Notes: generated by a model not told the origin, from the sequence alone. DNA of 10,743 nt from Rhodoferax sp. (GCA_029946045.1 JAQSDS010000468.1:1-10743); one strand, 5' to 3'; positions 1 through 6,887 are shown, numbered from the stretch's first letter. Program-made: numbers and translations.

Positions 1-1
1 C

Positions 2-277
2 GGCGCACTGGTTCTATTGCTGGCGGCCAGCATGGCCTCCCAGGCCGCTCGCCTGCTGATCCAGGCCGACAAGTTACCCAGCCTGGCAGCACCGTTATGG
101 GATACCTCCAGTGTGCTGTCGCAAAACACGGTTCTTGGAACCATTCTGCACGGGTTGATTGGCTACGATGCCCAGCCCGCTGGCATGCAGGTGCTTGCTT
201 ATGTGCTGGTCCTTGTGTCCATCGCCAGTGCCATGTTCTGGGTGTCACGGCGAAATGCACAAGTTCAGGCGGGATAA
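2..277 (+). CDS. FTR1-family iron permease, C-terminal part (left-truncated by window)
   Basis: Only the last 91 or so residues are present; the frame is open from base 2 and stops with TAA at 275-277. FTR1/EfeU-type permeases move ferric iron across the inner membrane, usually with a periplasmic oxidising or binding partner. The fragment ends like that family: a hydrophobic stretch, then a periplasmic loop with PLWDTSSVLSQ, then GTILHGLIGYDAQPAGMQ leading into a last membrane helix (about LAYVLVLVSIASAMFW) and a short basic cytoplasmic tail. The iron-binding REXXE motifs of the family lie upstream and are outside the window. The gene ends 10 bp before the convergent DUF1653 gene. The family call is from recognition of the C-terminal pattern and is fairly secure; substrate and partners cannot be judged here. 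Confidence 0.8.
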   Translation, partial: GALVLLLAASMASQAARLLIQADKLPSLAAPLWDTSSVLSQNTVLGTILHGLIGYDAQPAGMQVLAYVLVLVSIASAMFWVSRRNAQVQAG

Positions 278-287
278 ATGCCCTTGT

Positions 288-521
288 TCAGATCGCCTCA
301 AATCGAGGCATCGGACCGTCAGCGGCTTCGACCATTTCATCAAATGCCGACATCGGCCGCAGCCAGAGGATGTCTTGTGAGTCACCCTGGCACGGCTGGT
401 AAAGGATGCCGGTCTCCAGGGTGGCTTCGATGACGCAAGCGCCAACCACGGTGTATCGCCCGCCCTTGTAGTGCCGCAGGTTTGCGCCAGGTTGAAGATG
501 TGGCGGTACAGTGGGTTTCAT
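288..521 (-). CDS. DUF1653 domain protein, 77 aa
   Basis: A single small DUF1653 domain fills the protein. The visible signature is the N-terminal LRHYKGGRYTVVG (residues 15-27), then YQPCQGDSQ (41-49), LWLRPMSAFDE (52-62) and a terminal PRF. Family members are short soluble beta-rich proteins of 60-80 residues with no established biochemical role. The gene follows the GNAT acetyltransferase on the same strand with an 18-bp gap, so the two are probably cotranscribed. There is no clear Shine-Dalgarno sequence before the ATG at 521, which fits translation coupled to the upstream gene. The family call is good; the function is unknown. Confidence 0.85.
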   Translation of the reverse strand: MKPTVPPHLQPGANLRHYKGGRYTVVGACVIEATLETGILYQPCQGDSQDILWLRPMSAFDEMVEAADGPMPRFEAI

Positions 522-539
522 GGGTTTTGCTTCAAGATA

Positions 540-974
540 TTATTTTGGAATGATGCAGGGTGCCAGCTTGCCCAGACTGACCCGTGGTTCAACCACGTAC
601 CCCAGAGATTCGTAGAAGCCAGTCACGCTCTCGTTGCCACCACGAATCTGAAGGTTTATCTTGACGCAGCCACGATCGAATAACGCGCGTTCAGCATGAC
701 GAACCAGGTCGGTGCCGATGCCCTGCCTCGCAAATGACGGATGGACAGCCACCGAGTACAACCACCCTCGATGGCCATCGTAGCCAGCAAGTACGGTGCC
801 AACGACACGATCTTGGTCCAAAGCCACAAAGAACAGCCCATCATTCACAGCCAGCTTCCTGTCAATGGAAACGCCTGCTTGGTTGTGAACTTCCTTGTAG
901 GCAAACACAGCCTCCCACAGCCGAACAACTTCGGCCCTGTGTGCATCGTTTGAGTAGGTGGTGATAGAGCGCAT
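540..974 (-). CDS. GNAT N-acetyltransferase, YpeA-like
   Basis: A 144-residue single-domain GNAT enzyme that would transfer an acetyl group from acetyl-CoA to an amine on a protein or small molecule in the cytoplasm. The acetyl-CoA pyrophosphate loop is seen as VAVHPSFARQGIGTDLV (about 75-91, with R83-Q-G-x-G). It is preceded by VVGTVLAGYDGHRGWLY (57-73) and followed by NESVTGFYESLGY (114-126). This order and the GYDGHRG segment match E. coli YpeA. A GTG codon at 1019 would add 15 residues, but the ATG at 974 begins exactly where YpeA-like proteins begin (MRSITTY...), so I chose it; neither start has a strong ribosome site. It probably forms an operon with the DUF1653 gene 18 bp downstream. 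The substrate is unknown. Confidence 0.88.
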   Translation of the reverse strand: MRSITTYSNDAHRAEVVRLWEAVFAYKEVHNQAGVSIDRKLAVNDGLFFVALDQDRVVGTVLAGYDGHRGWLYSVAVHPSFARQGIGTDLVRHAERALFDRGCVKINLQIRGGNESVTGFYESLGYVVEPRVSLGKLAPCIIPK

Positions 975-1076
975 GGTGACGAGGCTGGAATATTTTTGCT
1001 GGAAATGTACCACTTGCACCAGAATCGGCGCTTGGATGTAGCCTGGCGCGGCCTTCAGCCGTGGCGCATGGCTTGT

Positions 1077-1682
1077 CTAGCGGGACCTCAGCACCATCTG
1101 TTGCTTGTTGATGGTGATGTCGAATTTCGACAGAAACGACTGGCCCAGCAGGACTTCGTTTTCTTCACCTGCGCTGATGCCCACGCCCACCCTGACGTTG
1201 GTAAGGCTCACCGGACCAATGGACACACCGACACCATCCACAACGCGCCCGAGCCGATCGCCGTTGGCGGTTTTGAATGTGGTGGGCACGCCGCCGCGAA
1301 TAAAGGCTTTTTGGGCGAATGCTTCACTGACGCTGACCAGGGAAGCCCCGGTGTCAACCAGAAATTTGGCCTCCAGGCCGTTGATGGTGCCGATGGTGTA
1401 AAAATGTCCGTCGTGTGACCGATTGATCACCAGATCGCCATTGGCCAGCACCTGGACTTGCCTGGGCTTGAGGTAATGCGTCATCGCCATGTACAAAAGC
1501 CCCATGACAACACACCAGAAAATCATCATCGGGATGAGCCCTGTCTTTATGGGCGACAGGGCTTTCGCACCCAGGTGCTGGCGAGAAAAATCTGAAAACC
1601 TGGCGCGTGTTTCGTCCATCTGGCGCTGCTTTTCCCGCTCACGCTGCGCTTCGCGATACCAGTCCCTGTCTTCAACGCCCAT
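1077..1682 (-). CDS. Membrane-anchored retropepsin-like aspartic protease (clan AA, TIGR02281 type)
   Basis: A 201-residue protein with three parts: a highly charged N-terminal cytoplasmic segment (1-45, MGVEDRDWYREAQREREKQR), one membrane helix (about 48-67) and a C-terminal periplasmic aspartic protease domain (about 75-201). The catalytic motif is DTGAS at 110-114 in the context KFLVDTGASLVSVSE. The second conserved element is EVLLGQSFLSKFDI (176-189), the bacterial counterpart of the ILGRD segment of retropepsins. With one DTG per chain the active enzyme should be a dimer, as in retroviral proteases. Bacterial members are common in proteobacteria, and their substrates are mostly unknown. 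It is divergent from the amidohydrolase gene and 102 bp upstream of the GNAT gene. The start is fixed only by length and the typical acidic EDRDWYRE opening; no clear ribosome site is visible. Confidence 0.87.
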   Translation of the reverse strand: MGVEDRDWYREAQREREKQRQMDETRARFSDFSRQHLGAKALSPIKTGLIPMMIFWCVVMGLLYMAMTHYLKPRQVQVLANGDLVINRSHDGHFYTIGTINGLEAKFLVDTGASLVSVSEAFAQKAFIRGGVPTTFKTANGDRLGRVVDGVGVSIGPVSLTNVRVGVGISAGEENEVLLGQSFLSKFDITINKQQMVLRSR

Positions 1683-1824
1683 GATGTTGTCGATTCCGAT
1701 GAGATAGTAAGTCCTGTCCGATTGACTATAGTGGATTTCGTCCCTTCTTAAATGTTCCGGGGCTTGAGGTGGAGCGAAGGCTTTGATTGAGCCCGTTCAA
1801 GGTCAAGAAATTAACCGGTCGCTC

Positions 1825-1838
1825 GTGGTTTAAACCAC
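1825..1838. promoter_or_regulatory. Perfect 14-bp palindrome, candidate operator
   Basis: GTGGTTTAAACCAC is its own reverse complement. It lies in the 204-bp spacer between the divergent protease and amidohydrolase genes, ending 4 bases before the -10-like TATACT at 1843-1848. A site in this place would lie in the spacer/-35 zone of the amidohydrolase promoter, where a dimeric regulator could act. No family-specific consensus was recognised, so the role is inferred from symmetry and position. Confidence 0.4.
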
Positions 1839-1842
1839 TCGT

Positions 1843-1848
1843 TATACT
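1843..1848 (+). promoter_or_regulatory. Candidate -10 box for the amidohydrolase gene
   Basis: TATACT matches the sigma-70 -10 consensus at five of six positions and lies 38 bases before the ATG at 1887, in the most AT-rich part of the spacer. No good -35 hexamer is found at 16-18 bp, which would fit a promoter needing an activator at the adjacent palindrome. Suggestive only. Confidence 0.4.
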
Positions 1849-1886
1849 TAAAAACACCTCAAACTTGTCAAATCCTGGACTCCCTT

Positions 1887-3278
1887 ATGTCACTGTTTAA
1901 TTTTCTCCGGTGCGGTCTGTCGCCGCTCATCGCTGCGGCCCTTGCATCGACCAGCATGTTTGCTGGTGCGCAGACACAAGCATACCGAAATGAGGTCCCT
2001 GCCGCGTTGGTCAAAAAAGCCAGTGCGATGGTGGACGCTGACGCGCAGCGCTTGGTGGAAATCTTCAAGGATATCCACCAGAATCCCGAACTCGGGTTCA
2101 TGGAGAACCGCACTGCAGCTCTGGTAGCCAAGGAATTGGTATCCCTCGGCTACGATGTCAAGACGGGCATAGGTCAAACGGGTGTGGTCGGTATCTTGCG
2201 CAACGGACCGGGTCCCACCCTGATGTTTCGTGCCGACATGGATGCCAACGCCGTGGCAGAAACGACGGGGCTGCCGTACGCAAGCAAAGTCAAGGTGAAG
2301 CAGGCGTCTGGTGCCGAAGTACCGGTGGCACACCTTTGTGGACACGATGCCCACGTCACCTGGTTGCTCAGCATTGCCAAGAACATGGCACAGCTGAAGG
2401 CTGAGTGGGCAGGCACCCTGGTGCTGGTTGCCCAGCCGGCTGAAGAATTGATCCAGGGCGCGAAGGCCATGGTGGACGACGGGCTTTACACCAAGCTAGG
2501 GGTACCCAAGCCGGACTACCTTCTTGGCATGCACACCGCTCCTTTCCCGACCGGCTTGGTGGCTTTCCGCCCCGGTGATACCCAGGCTGGGACGGACCAA
2601 CTGGACGTGACCTTTCACGGTATTGGCGGACATGGTTCTTCTCCCCATGTGGCCAAGGATCCGGTCTTGATGGCCGCCGCCGCCGTGGTGCAGTACCAAT
2701 TCATCATCAGCCGGGCCATCGATCCGCAGCATGCGGCCGTGATCACGGTCGGCTCGATTCAGGCTGGGGCCGAGAACAACACCATCCCCGATAAGGCCTT
2801 GCTGAAGATCAATCTGCGCTGGTATGCCGAAGAAGATCGCAAGCTCATGCTTGCTGGCATCGAGCGCATCAACCAGTCGATTGCGTACGCCTACGGCTTG
2901 CCGGAGAACCTCAAGCCCACCACGGTGCTTAAAGGCGGATCAAAGGTCTTGTCAAACGACCCGCAAATGGCCAAGGATGTGCAGCCCGTATTGCGCTCAT
3001 TGCTAGGCGAGCAGGCTGTCATTCCAGAACTTCCCAAAGTGATGGGGTCCGAAGACTTCCACCACCTGGTCATCGATAACGAGAAGCACCAATACCTCTA
3101 CATGGTGGTGGGAACAGCCAAACCCGAGCACGTCAAGAAGGCTTTAGCGGATGGCAAGCAGGTGCCTTACTCAAACCACAACTCCGACTACCAGGTGGAT
3201 CTTGACGCGATCCCCATCGGCGCCAAGGTGGGCACTGTCACGGCGCTGCAGTTTCTTGCGCAGGGCAAGTCGAAGTGA
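1887..3278 (+). CDS. Secreted M20D-family amidohydrolase (peptidase M20 / IAA-amino acid hydrolase-like)
   Basis: A 463-residue zinc or manganese hydrolase that would cleave an amide bond in an N-acyl or N-carbamoyl amino acid or similar conjugate. A signal peptide is visible at 1-28 (hydrophobic core LSPLIAAALASTSMF, likely cut after AGA), so it should act in the periplasm. Family motifs in order are DIHQNPELGF (62-71), RADMDA (115-120), CGHDAH (151-156), PAEE (184-187), GMHTAP (214-219), GGHGSSPH (247-254, start of the dimerisation lid), GSEDF (387-391) and HNSDYQVD (431-438). By analogy with IAA-amino acid hydrolases the metal ligands are C151, H153, E187, H216 and H431; all are present, so the enzyme looks active. 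Many M20D members are cytosolic, so the export signal is notable. The gene stands alone between divergent and convergent neighbours. The substrate cannot be told from sequence. Confidence 0.93.
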   Translation: MSLFNFLRCGLSPLIAAALASTSMFAGAQTQAYRNEVPAALVKKASAMVDADAQRLVEIFKDIHQNPELGFMENRTAALVAKELVSLGYDVKTGIGQTGVVGILRNGPGPTLMFRADMDANAVAETTGLPYASKVKVKQASGAEVPVAHLCGHDAHVTWLLSIAKNMAQLKAEWAGTLVLVAQPAEELIQGAKAMVDDGLYTKLGVPKPDYLLGMHTAPFPTGLVAFRPGDTQAGTDQLDVTFHGIGGHGSSPHVAKDPVLMAAAAVVQYQFIISRAIDPQHAAVITVGSIQAGAENNTIPDKALLKINLRWYAEEDRKLMLAGIERINQSIAYAYGLPENLKPTTVLKGGSKVLSNDPQMAKDVQPVLRSLLGEQAVIPELPKVMGSEDFHHLVIDNEKHQYLYMVVGTAKPEHVKKALADGKQVPYSNHNSDYQVDLDAIPIGAKVGTVTALQFLAQGKSK

Positions 3279-3309
3279 CACGACGACACCAGGAATCATC
3301 TGGAGTTCA

Positions 3310-3327
3310 CGGGCAACGTCGTGCCCG
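3310..3327. terminator. Weak hairpin between convergent genes
   Basis: Arms CGGGCA (3310-3315) and TGCCCG (3322-3327) flank a 6-base loop in the 66-bp gap between the convergent amidohydrolase and VCBS genes. The stem is GC-rich and well placed for a bidirectional terminator, but no T-run follows on either strand, so at best it is an imperfect intrinsic terminator. Confidence 0.25.
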
Positions 3328-3344
3328 GCCAAAGCCCTACCGAT

Positions 3345-4592
3345 TCAGCGCAACGGTTTGACTGCTTCAAAAGTCCCAGGAGCTGACGCCGATTGCAGCA
3401 GCACACTGGGACCGGTCTCAACAACAAGGTCGTTGCGGCCATCGCCATTCATGTCACCAATGGCGATAAAGCTGCCCGGGTCCGGGCCCGTGTAAACACC
3501 GGCAACCGTGAATTGGCCCCGGCTGACAGCGGACTGCAACAGGACCGACACGCGCGATGGCGAATGCAGGTTCTGGTAGACCATCGACACCACCGACATG
3601 TCAGGGATGCCATCTTGGTTGAGGTCGCCAATAGCAACGCGGCGCGCACCGTCGGCCACGGAGATCTGGGTGGCAACAAAGCTGCCGGGGCTGCTCTGAA
3701 GCAGGATCGAGACGCTGGCGCCGCCGCTGCCACCCGAAGGCGCATAACCTGCGTTGACCGCGACCAAGTCCGCACGACCGTCACCGTTGAGGTCGGCCAC
3801 CGCAACACCCTGGGTACTGATGCCCGCGCCAAACACTGCTGCCGGCTCAAAACCACCGGTGGCCTTCTGGTAAAAAACGACGATGCTGTTTTCGGCGGCC
3901 AGCACCATGTCAGTGCGGCCATCGCCGTTGATGTCGGCCACAGTCACATCGTCCGATCCTCCGCCACTGCCGGTGGGCAAGGACACAGGGGCCAAAAATG
4001 TGCCGGGAGCCGCCGGGTTCTGCTGCAGCATCAGCGCGCGGGCATTTACTGAAACGGCATCAGCAACAATTAAGTCCGCAAGACCGTCTCCGTCCAGATA
4101 GGCGATCGCGGCATCGTCCGCCAAACCGCCGGTGACCAACCACTGCGAGGTCAGAAAGCTGCCCGGATGGGCTGCATCCTGCCGCAAAAGCGATATGCCG
4201 CCGCTGTCGCTGATGGTATTGACCTGTATCGGAAGAGCGTGCGGTGTGGCAATGACCAGATCCAGATGGCCATCTCCATTGATGTCACCAACTGACATGC
4301 CCCAGGGGTCTGGGCCGACGGAATAGCGCACGGGCGCAGCAAAAACACCCGCTCCGCTTTGCCGGTAAATCTCAACATAGCCGGAATGGGGCGGTGGGCC
4401 GTCAATGTAGGTTGCCGCCACAGCGACGTCACTGCGCTTGTCTCCGTCGAAGTCGGCCACCACAACGCCGCCACGACTCCAGAACGGCGGAATAACAACA
4501 TCGCCGCTGCTACCACCACCACCACCACAGGCCGTGACAGCGAGCGCCGTCAATAAAACACCGCGATGAAAAAGTTGTTTGAAGCTTGTCAT
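3345..4592 (-). CDS. FG-GAP/VCBS seven-repeat beta-propeller lipoprotein
   Basis: A 415-residue exported lipoprotein. Residues 1-22 form a lipoprotein signal peptide ending in the lipobox AVTAC, with acylated Cys22, followed by a Gly/Ser linker (GGGGGSSG). The rest holds seven FG-GAP/VCBS units, each with a calcium-loop pattern DxDGDxxxD or DxNGDGxxD. The loops start at about residues 47, 103, 165, 220, 267, 323 and 380, spaced 47-62 residues apart. Seven units are what a closed integrin-type beta-propeller needs. In the third unit the first ligand position is Tyr165 rather than Asp, and in the sixth the usual Gly is Gln (DLNQDG). A strong ribosome site (AGGAGGT, 8 bases before the ATG) fixes the start. 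It is the second gene after a cytochrome c lipoprotein, 30 bp apart. Such propellers bind protein or glycan partners; the partner is unknown. The last residues are short and the propeller may close with the N-terminal strand. Confidence 0.88.
   Translation of the reverse strand: MTSFKQLFHRGVLLTALAVTACGGGGGSSGDVVIPPFWSRGGVVVADFDGDKRSDVAVAATYIDGPPPHSGYVEIYRQSGAGVFAAPVRYSVGPDPWGMSVGDINGDGHLDLVIATPHALPIQVNTISDSGGISLLRQDAAHPGSFLTSQWLVTGGLADDAAIAYLDGDGLADLIVADAVSVNARALMLQQNPAAPGTFLAPVSLPTGSGGGSDDVTVADINGDGRTDMVLAAENSIVVFYQKATGGFEPAAVFGAGISTQGVAVADLNGDGRADLVAVNAGYAPSGGSGGASVSILLQSSPGSFVATQISVADGARRVAIGDLNQDGIPDMSVVSMVYQNLHSPSRVSVLLQSAVSRGQFTVAGVYTGPDPGSFIAIGDMNGDGRNDLVVETGPSVLLQSASAPGTFEAVKPLR
4512..4528. 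repeat. In-frame ACC/GGT trinucleotide run
   Basis: Five ACC units plus a partial sixth (GGT on the coding strand) encode the polyglycine linker directly after the lipobox cysteine of the VCBS lipoprotein. Gain or loss of a unit would change linker length without shifting the frame. It may simply be a codon-biased glycine run. Confidence 0.6.
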
Positions 4593-4600
4593 TTGCCTGT

Positions 4601-4607
4601 ACCTCCT
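4601..4607 (-). promoter_or_regulatory. Strong Shine-Dalgarno site of the VCBS lipoprotein gene
   Basis: AGGAGGT on the minus strand is a full anti-16S match, 8 bases before the ATG at 4592. It sets the start of the lipoprotein and lies in the short gap after the cytochrome stop codon, which supports independent, efficient translation of the second gene of the pair. Confidence 0.8.
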
Positions 4608-4622
4608 GCTGCGAGGGCGGCC

Positions 4623-5108
4623 TTACGGCGAAGGACGTCCCGGGCCCTGCGACCCATCAGCACGCGCCGACAGGTAGGCATACAGATCCATGATGTGGGC
4701 GTTGACGCTGGGTTCGCCCTGCCAGCTGGGCATGGTGAGCCCGCCCAGCCTGCGCTGCATGACACCTTCAATCAAGGCTTCGCGCGCGGCATCGCCAGGG
4801 GTCTGCGCAGCAGGCAAGCTCCAGTCATAACGCATCAGCACCAGACCAACAAACCGACGCGGACCCATGTTGCGAACCAAGGGCAACAGGTCAGGGGCCG
4901 CCACGGTACCGGTCGCAGGCGCGCCATGGCAAGCCGCACAGCGGTCTTGAAAGACGCGCCAGCCGGTGTAAACCGAGCCCGGCGGCTGTGCCAACCGCGC
5001 CACCTCTTGCGCGGCCTTGGTATTTTCCACCTCCAAGGCGCACCCCCACAGCAACAGGACTGTCGCAAGAGTGGCACTTTGCATCAGCTTGATTGAAAAA
5101 TTTTTCAT
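4623..5108 (-). CDS. Monohaem cytochrome c lipoprotein
   Basis: A 161-residue c-type cytochrome, exported and lipid-anchored, that would carry electrons at the outer face of the inner membrane or on the outer membrane. The signal segment ends in a lipobox-like LLWGC, with Cys23 as the likely lipidation site. One haem site CAACH (57-61) lies in QDRCAACHGAPATG, and the probable distal ligand is Met126 in GLTMPSWQG, the usual class I arrangement. The domain ends with HIMDLYAYLSARADG, typical of small cytochrome c domains. ATG codons occur at 5114 and 5108. The AAGAGGT ribosome site lies next to the first but 7 bases from the second, so I start at 5108. It is the first gene of a pair with the seven-repeat VCBS lipoprotein and is divergent from groEL. 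The redox partner is unknown. Confidence 0.88.
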   Translation of the reverse strand: MKNFSIKLMQSATLATVLLLWGCALEVENTKAAQEVARLAQPPGSVYTGWRVFQDRCAACHGAPATGTVAAPDLLPLVRNMGPRRFVGLVLMRYDWSLPAAQTPGDAAREALIEGVMQRRLGGLTMPSWQGEPSVNAHIMDLYAYLSARADGSQGPGRPSP

Positions 5109-5115
5109 GGTCATT

Positions 5116-5122
5116 ACCTCTT
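5116..5122 (-). promoter_or_regulatory. Ribosome site deciding the cytochrome start
   Basis: AAGAGGT on the minus strand ends one base before the ATG at 5114 but 7 bases before the ATG at 5108. Normal spacing therefore favours 5108, removing the first two residues (Met-Thr) of the longer reading. Confidence 0.65.
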
Positions 5123-5173
5123 TTGGGACTGTCCAAAGCCGTGCCTTATTTTGGGTCGCTTAATTTATGCCCA

Positions 5174-5189
5174 ATTGAGATTTCTCATT
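5174..5189. promoter_or_regulatory. Inverted repeat in the cytochrome/groEL divergent spacer
   Basis: TGAGA (5176-5180) and TCTCA (5183-5187) form a perfect short inverted repeat around TT. Bases 5174/5189 extend the symmetry after one mismatch. It lies in the 138-bp region between the divergent cytochrome and chaperonin starts, so it could control both. It is not the CIRCE element (TTAGCACTC-N9-GAGTGCTAA) that HrcA recognises at many groE operons, and no sigma-32-like promoter was clear nearby. The regulatory role is inferred from position only. Confidence 0.3.
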
Positions 5190-5246
5190 CATGACGCAAT
5201 AACTCAGACCTAGCATCAAGCCAGGTCACAAACCAAGGTAGTCACC

Positions 5247-6887
5247 ATGAGCCCGAAAAAACTCCTGTTCCACGACGAAGCCCGCGCCAAGATCCGCAGC
5301 GGGGTGGACGCGCTGGCCGAAGCCGTCAAGGTCACGCTGGGGCCACGCGGACGCACGGTCATCCTGGAGCGCGACTTCGGGCCACCGCAAATCGTGAACT
5401 CAGGTGTGCTGGTGGCCAAGTCCATCGAACTCGAAGACCGATTTGAAAACATGGGCGCGCAACTGCTGCGCGAGGTGGCGGCGCGCACCAGCGAGATGGC
5501 GGGAGACGGCACCACCACAGCCACCGTGCTGGCCCACGGCATGATCCAGGAAGGCTTGCGCTACCTGGCCGGTGGCATGAACCCGATGGACCTCAAGCGC
5601 GGCATTGAGCTGGCTATCAGTACGCTGGTCGCCGAGCTCAAGGCCATGGCCCGACCCTGCGCCACATCACAGGAAATTGCCCACGTGGCCGCCATCTCGG
5701 CCAACAATGACCGCTCGATTGGCGACCTGCTGGCCAGCGCCATTGACAAGGTGGGGCGCGAAGGCGCGATCTCGATCGAGGACGGCTCGGGCCTGGAGAG
5801 CGTGCTTGAAGTCGTCGAAGGCATGCAATTTGACCGGGGCTTCTTGTCGCCCTACTTCATCAACAACGCCGAGCGCCAAAGTGCCGTGCTGGAAGATGCG
5901 GCGATTTTGCTGTGCGAAGGCCGGTTGTCGTCGCTGAAAGACCTGTTGCCGCTGCTCGAAGAGATCGTCAAGGCCGGACGTCCTCTGCTGGTGATCGCCG
6001 AGGATCTGGACAACGACTCGCTGGCAGCGCTGGTCATCAACACCATACGAGGCACCTTGCGCACCTGCGCTGTCAAGGCACCCGGTTTTGGCGATCGGCG
6101 CAAGGCCATGGTGCAAGACATTGCCGTGTTGACCGGCGGCACGGTGGTGAGTGACGAGGTCGGGCTGACGCTGGCCAAGGTCAAGCTAAGCGACCTGGGG
6201 CGCGCCACCCGTGCCGAGATCAGCAAGGATGCCACCACGCTCATTGGCGGCGCTGGCAACCCACAAAGCATCAAGGACCGCATTGCCACCATTCGCAAGG
6301 AGCGCGAACAAGCCAGCAGCGACTACGACCGTGAAAAGCTTGATGAGCGCGCTGCCAAATTGTCCGGCGGGGTGGCCCTGATCAAGGTCGGTGCCGCGAC
6401 TGAGACCGAGCTGAAGGAGCGCAAGTTGCGGGTCGAAGATGCCCTGCACGCGACGCGCGCGGCGGTAGAAGAAGGCATTGTTCCGGGCGGCGGTGTGGCC
6501 CTGTTGCGGGCACGCCGGGCACTGGCCAATCTGATGGGCAGCACGCTGGACGAAACCTCGGGCATACGCCTGGTGGCACGGGCTGTCGAGGAGCCCTTGC
6601 GGCGCATCGTGAGCAATGCGGGTGACGAGCCTTCGGTGATTTTGAACCGGGTAGACGAATCGCCCGACCCGGCCTTTGGCTACAACGCGGCGACCCGCAC
6701 TTATGGCGACCTGCTGCAGATGGGCGTGATCGATCCAGCCAAGGTAACGCGACTGGCGCTGCAAAACGCCGCATCTATCGCCAGCCTGATCCTGACCACT
6801 GACTGCATGATTGCTACGGCACCTACCAAACCGGCATCCGAGTTGGGGTCGCGCATGCCGGAAGGCAGCATGACTCCGATGTATTAA
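5247..6887 (+). CDS. groEL: GroEL-type chaperonin paralogue with altered ATPase site and no GGM tail
   Basis: A 546-residue group I chaperonin, full length for a 60-kDa subunit that forms a cytoplasmic double ring. Numbering matches E. coli GroEL up to about residue 470. Conserved are TLGP (30-33), DGTTT (87-91), IS (150-151), Asp398 in [14 protein letters not shown] (413-416) and the late GYNAAT and GVIDP elements. The peptide-binding groove is kept: F199 (usually Tyr), Y203, F204, L234, L237, L259, V263, I264. Inter-ring R452 and E461 are also present. Unusually, the TKDG motif of GroEL (50-53) reads VNSG here, so Lys51 is Asn and catalytic Asp52 is Ser. The C-terminal GGM repeats are replaced by [10 protein letters not shown]. 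No groES precedes it, and no CIRCE element was found. AAGG lies 8 bases before the ATG. It is probably cotranscribed with the next gene 25 bp downstream. It is surely a chaperonin and most likely a secondary copy; the slow-ATPase idea is inference. Confidence 0.95.
   Translation: MSPKKLLFHDEARAKIRSGVDALAEAVKVTLGPRGRTVILERDFGPPQIVNSGVLVAKSIELEDRFENMGAQLLREVAARTSEMAGDGTTTATVLAHGMIQEGLRYLAGGMNPMDLKRGIELAISTLVAELKAMARPCATSQEIAHVAAISANNDRSIGDLLASAIDKVGREGAISIEDGSGLESVLEVVEGMQFDRGFLSPYFINNAERQSAVLEDAAILLCEGRLSSLKDLLPLLEEIVKAGRPLLVIAEDLDNDSLAALVINTIRGTLRTCAVKAPGFGDRRKAMVQDIAVLTGGTVVSDEVGLTLAKVKLSDLGRATRAEISKDATTLIGGAGNPQSIKDRIATIRKEREQASSDYDREKLDERAAKLSGGVALIKVGAATETELKERKLRVEDALHATRAAVEEGIVPGGGVALLRARRALANLMGSTLDETSGIRLVARAVEEPLRRIVSNAGDEPSVILNRVDESPDPAFGYNAATRTYGDLLQMGVIDPAKVTRLALQNAASIASLILTTDCMIATAPTKPASELGSRMPEGSMTPMY

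Noticed and set aside
295..309. GCCTC-AAATC-GAGGC hairpin just past the FTR1 stop codon
   Set aside because: The stem is 5 bp, no T-run follows on either strand, and it lies inside the end of the DUF1653 coding sequence; a terminator role is not supported.
975..1019. GTG start extending the GNAT protein to 159 residues
   Set aside because: YpeA-like proteins begin at the internal Met (974); the added segment is not part of the fold and has no ribosome site.
3393..4052. 219-residue plus-strand open frame opposite the VCBS gene
   Set aside because: It is the mirror of the repeated GD.NGDG codons, which gives repetitive His/Val/Arg text without any family pattern.
4566..5096. 176-residue plus-strand open frame opposite the cytochrome gene
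   Set aside because: The opposite strand has a haem motif, lipobox, Met ligand and good ribosome site; the plus frame has an Arg/Gln/His-rich composition typical of a shadow.
5109..5246. Possible CIRCE or heat-shock sigma-32 promoter upstream of groEL
   Set aside because: No TTAGCACTC/GAGTGCTAA pair and no CTTGAA...CCCCAT pattern could be found; only weak, ambiguous hexamers are present.
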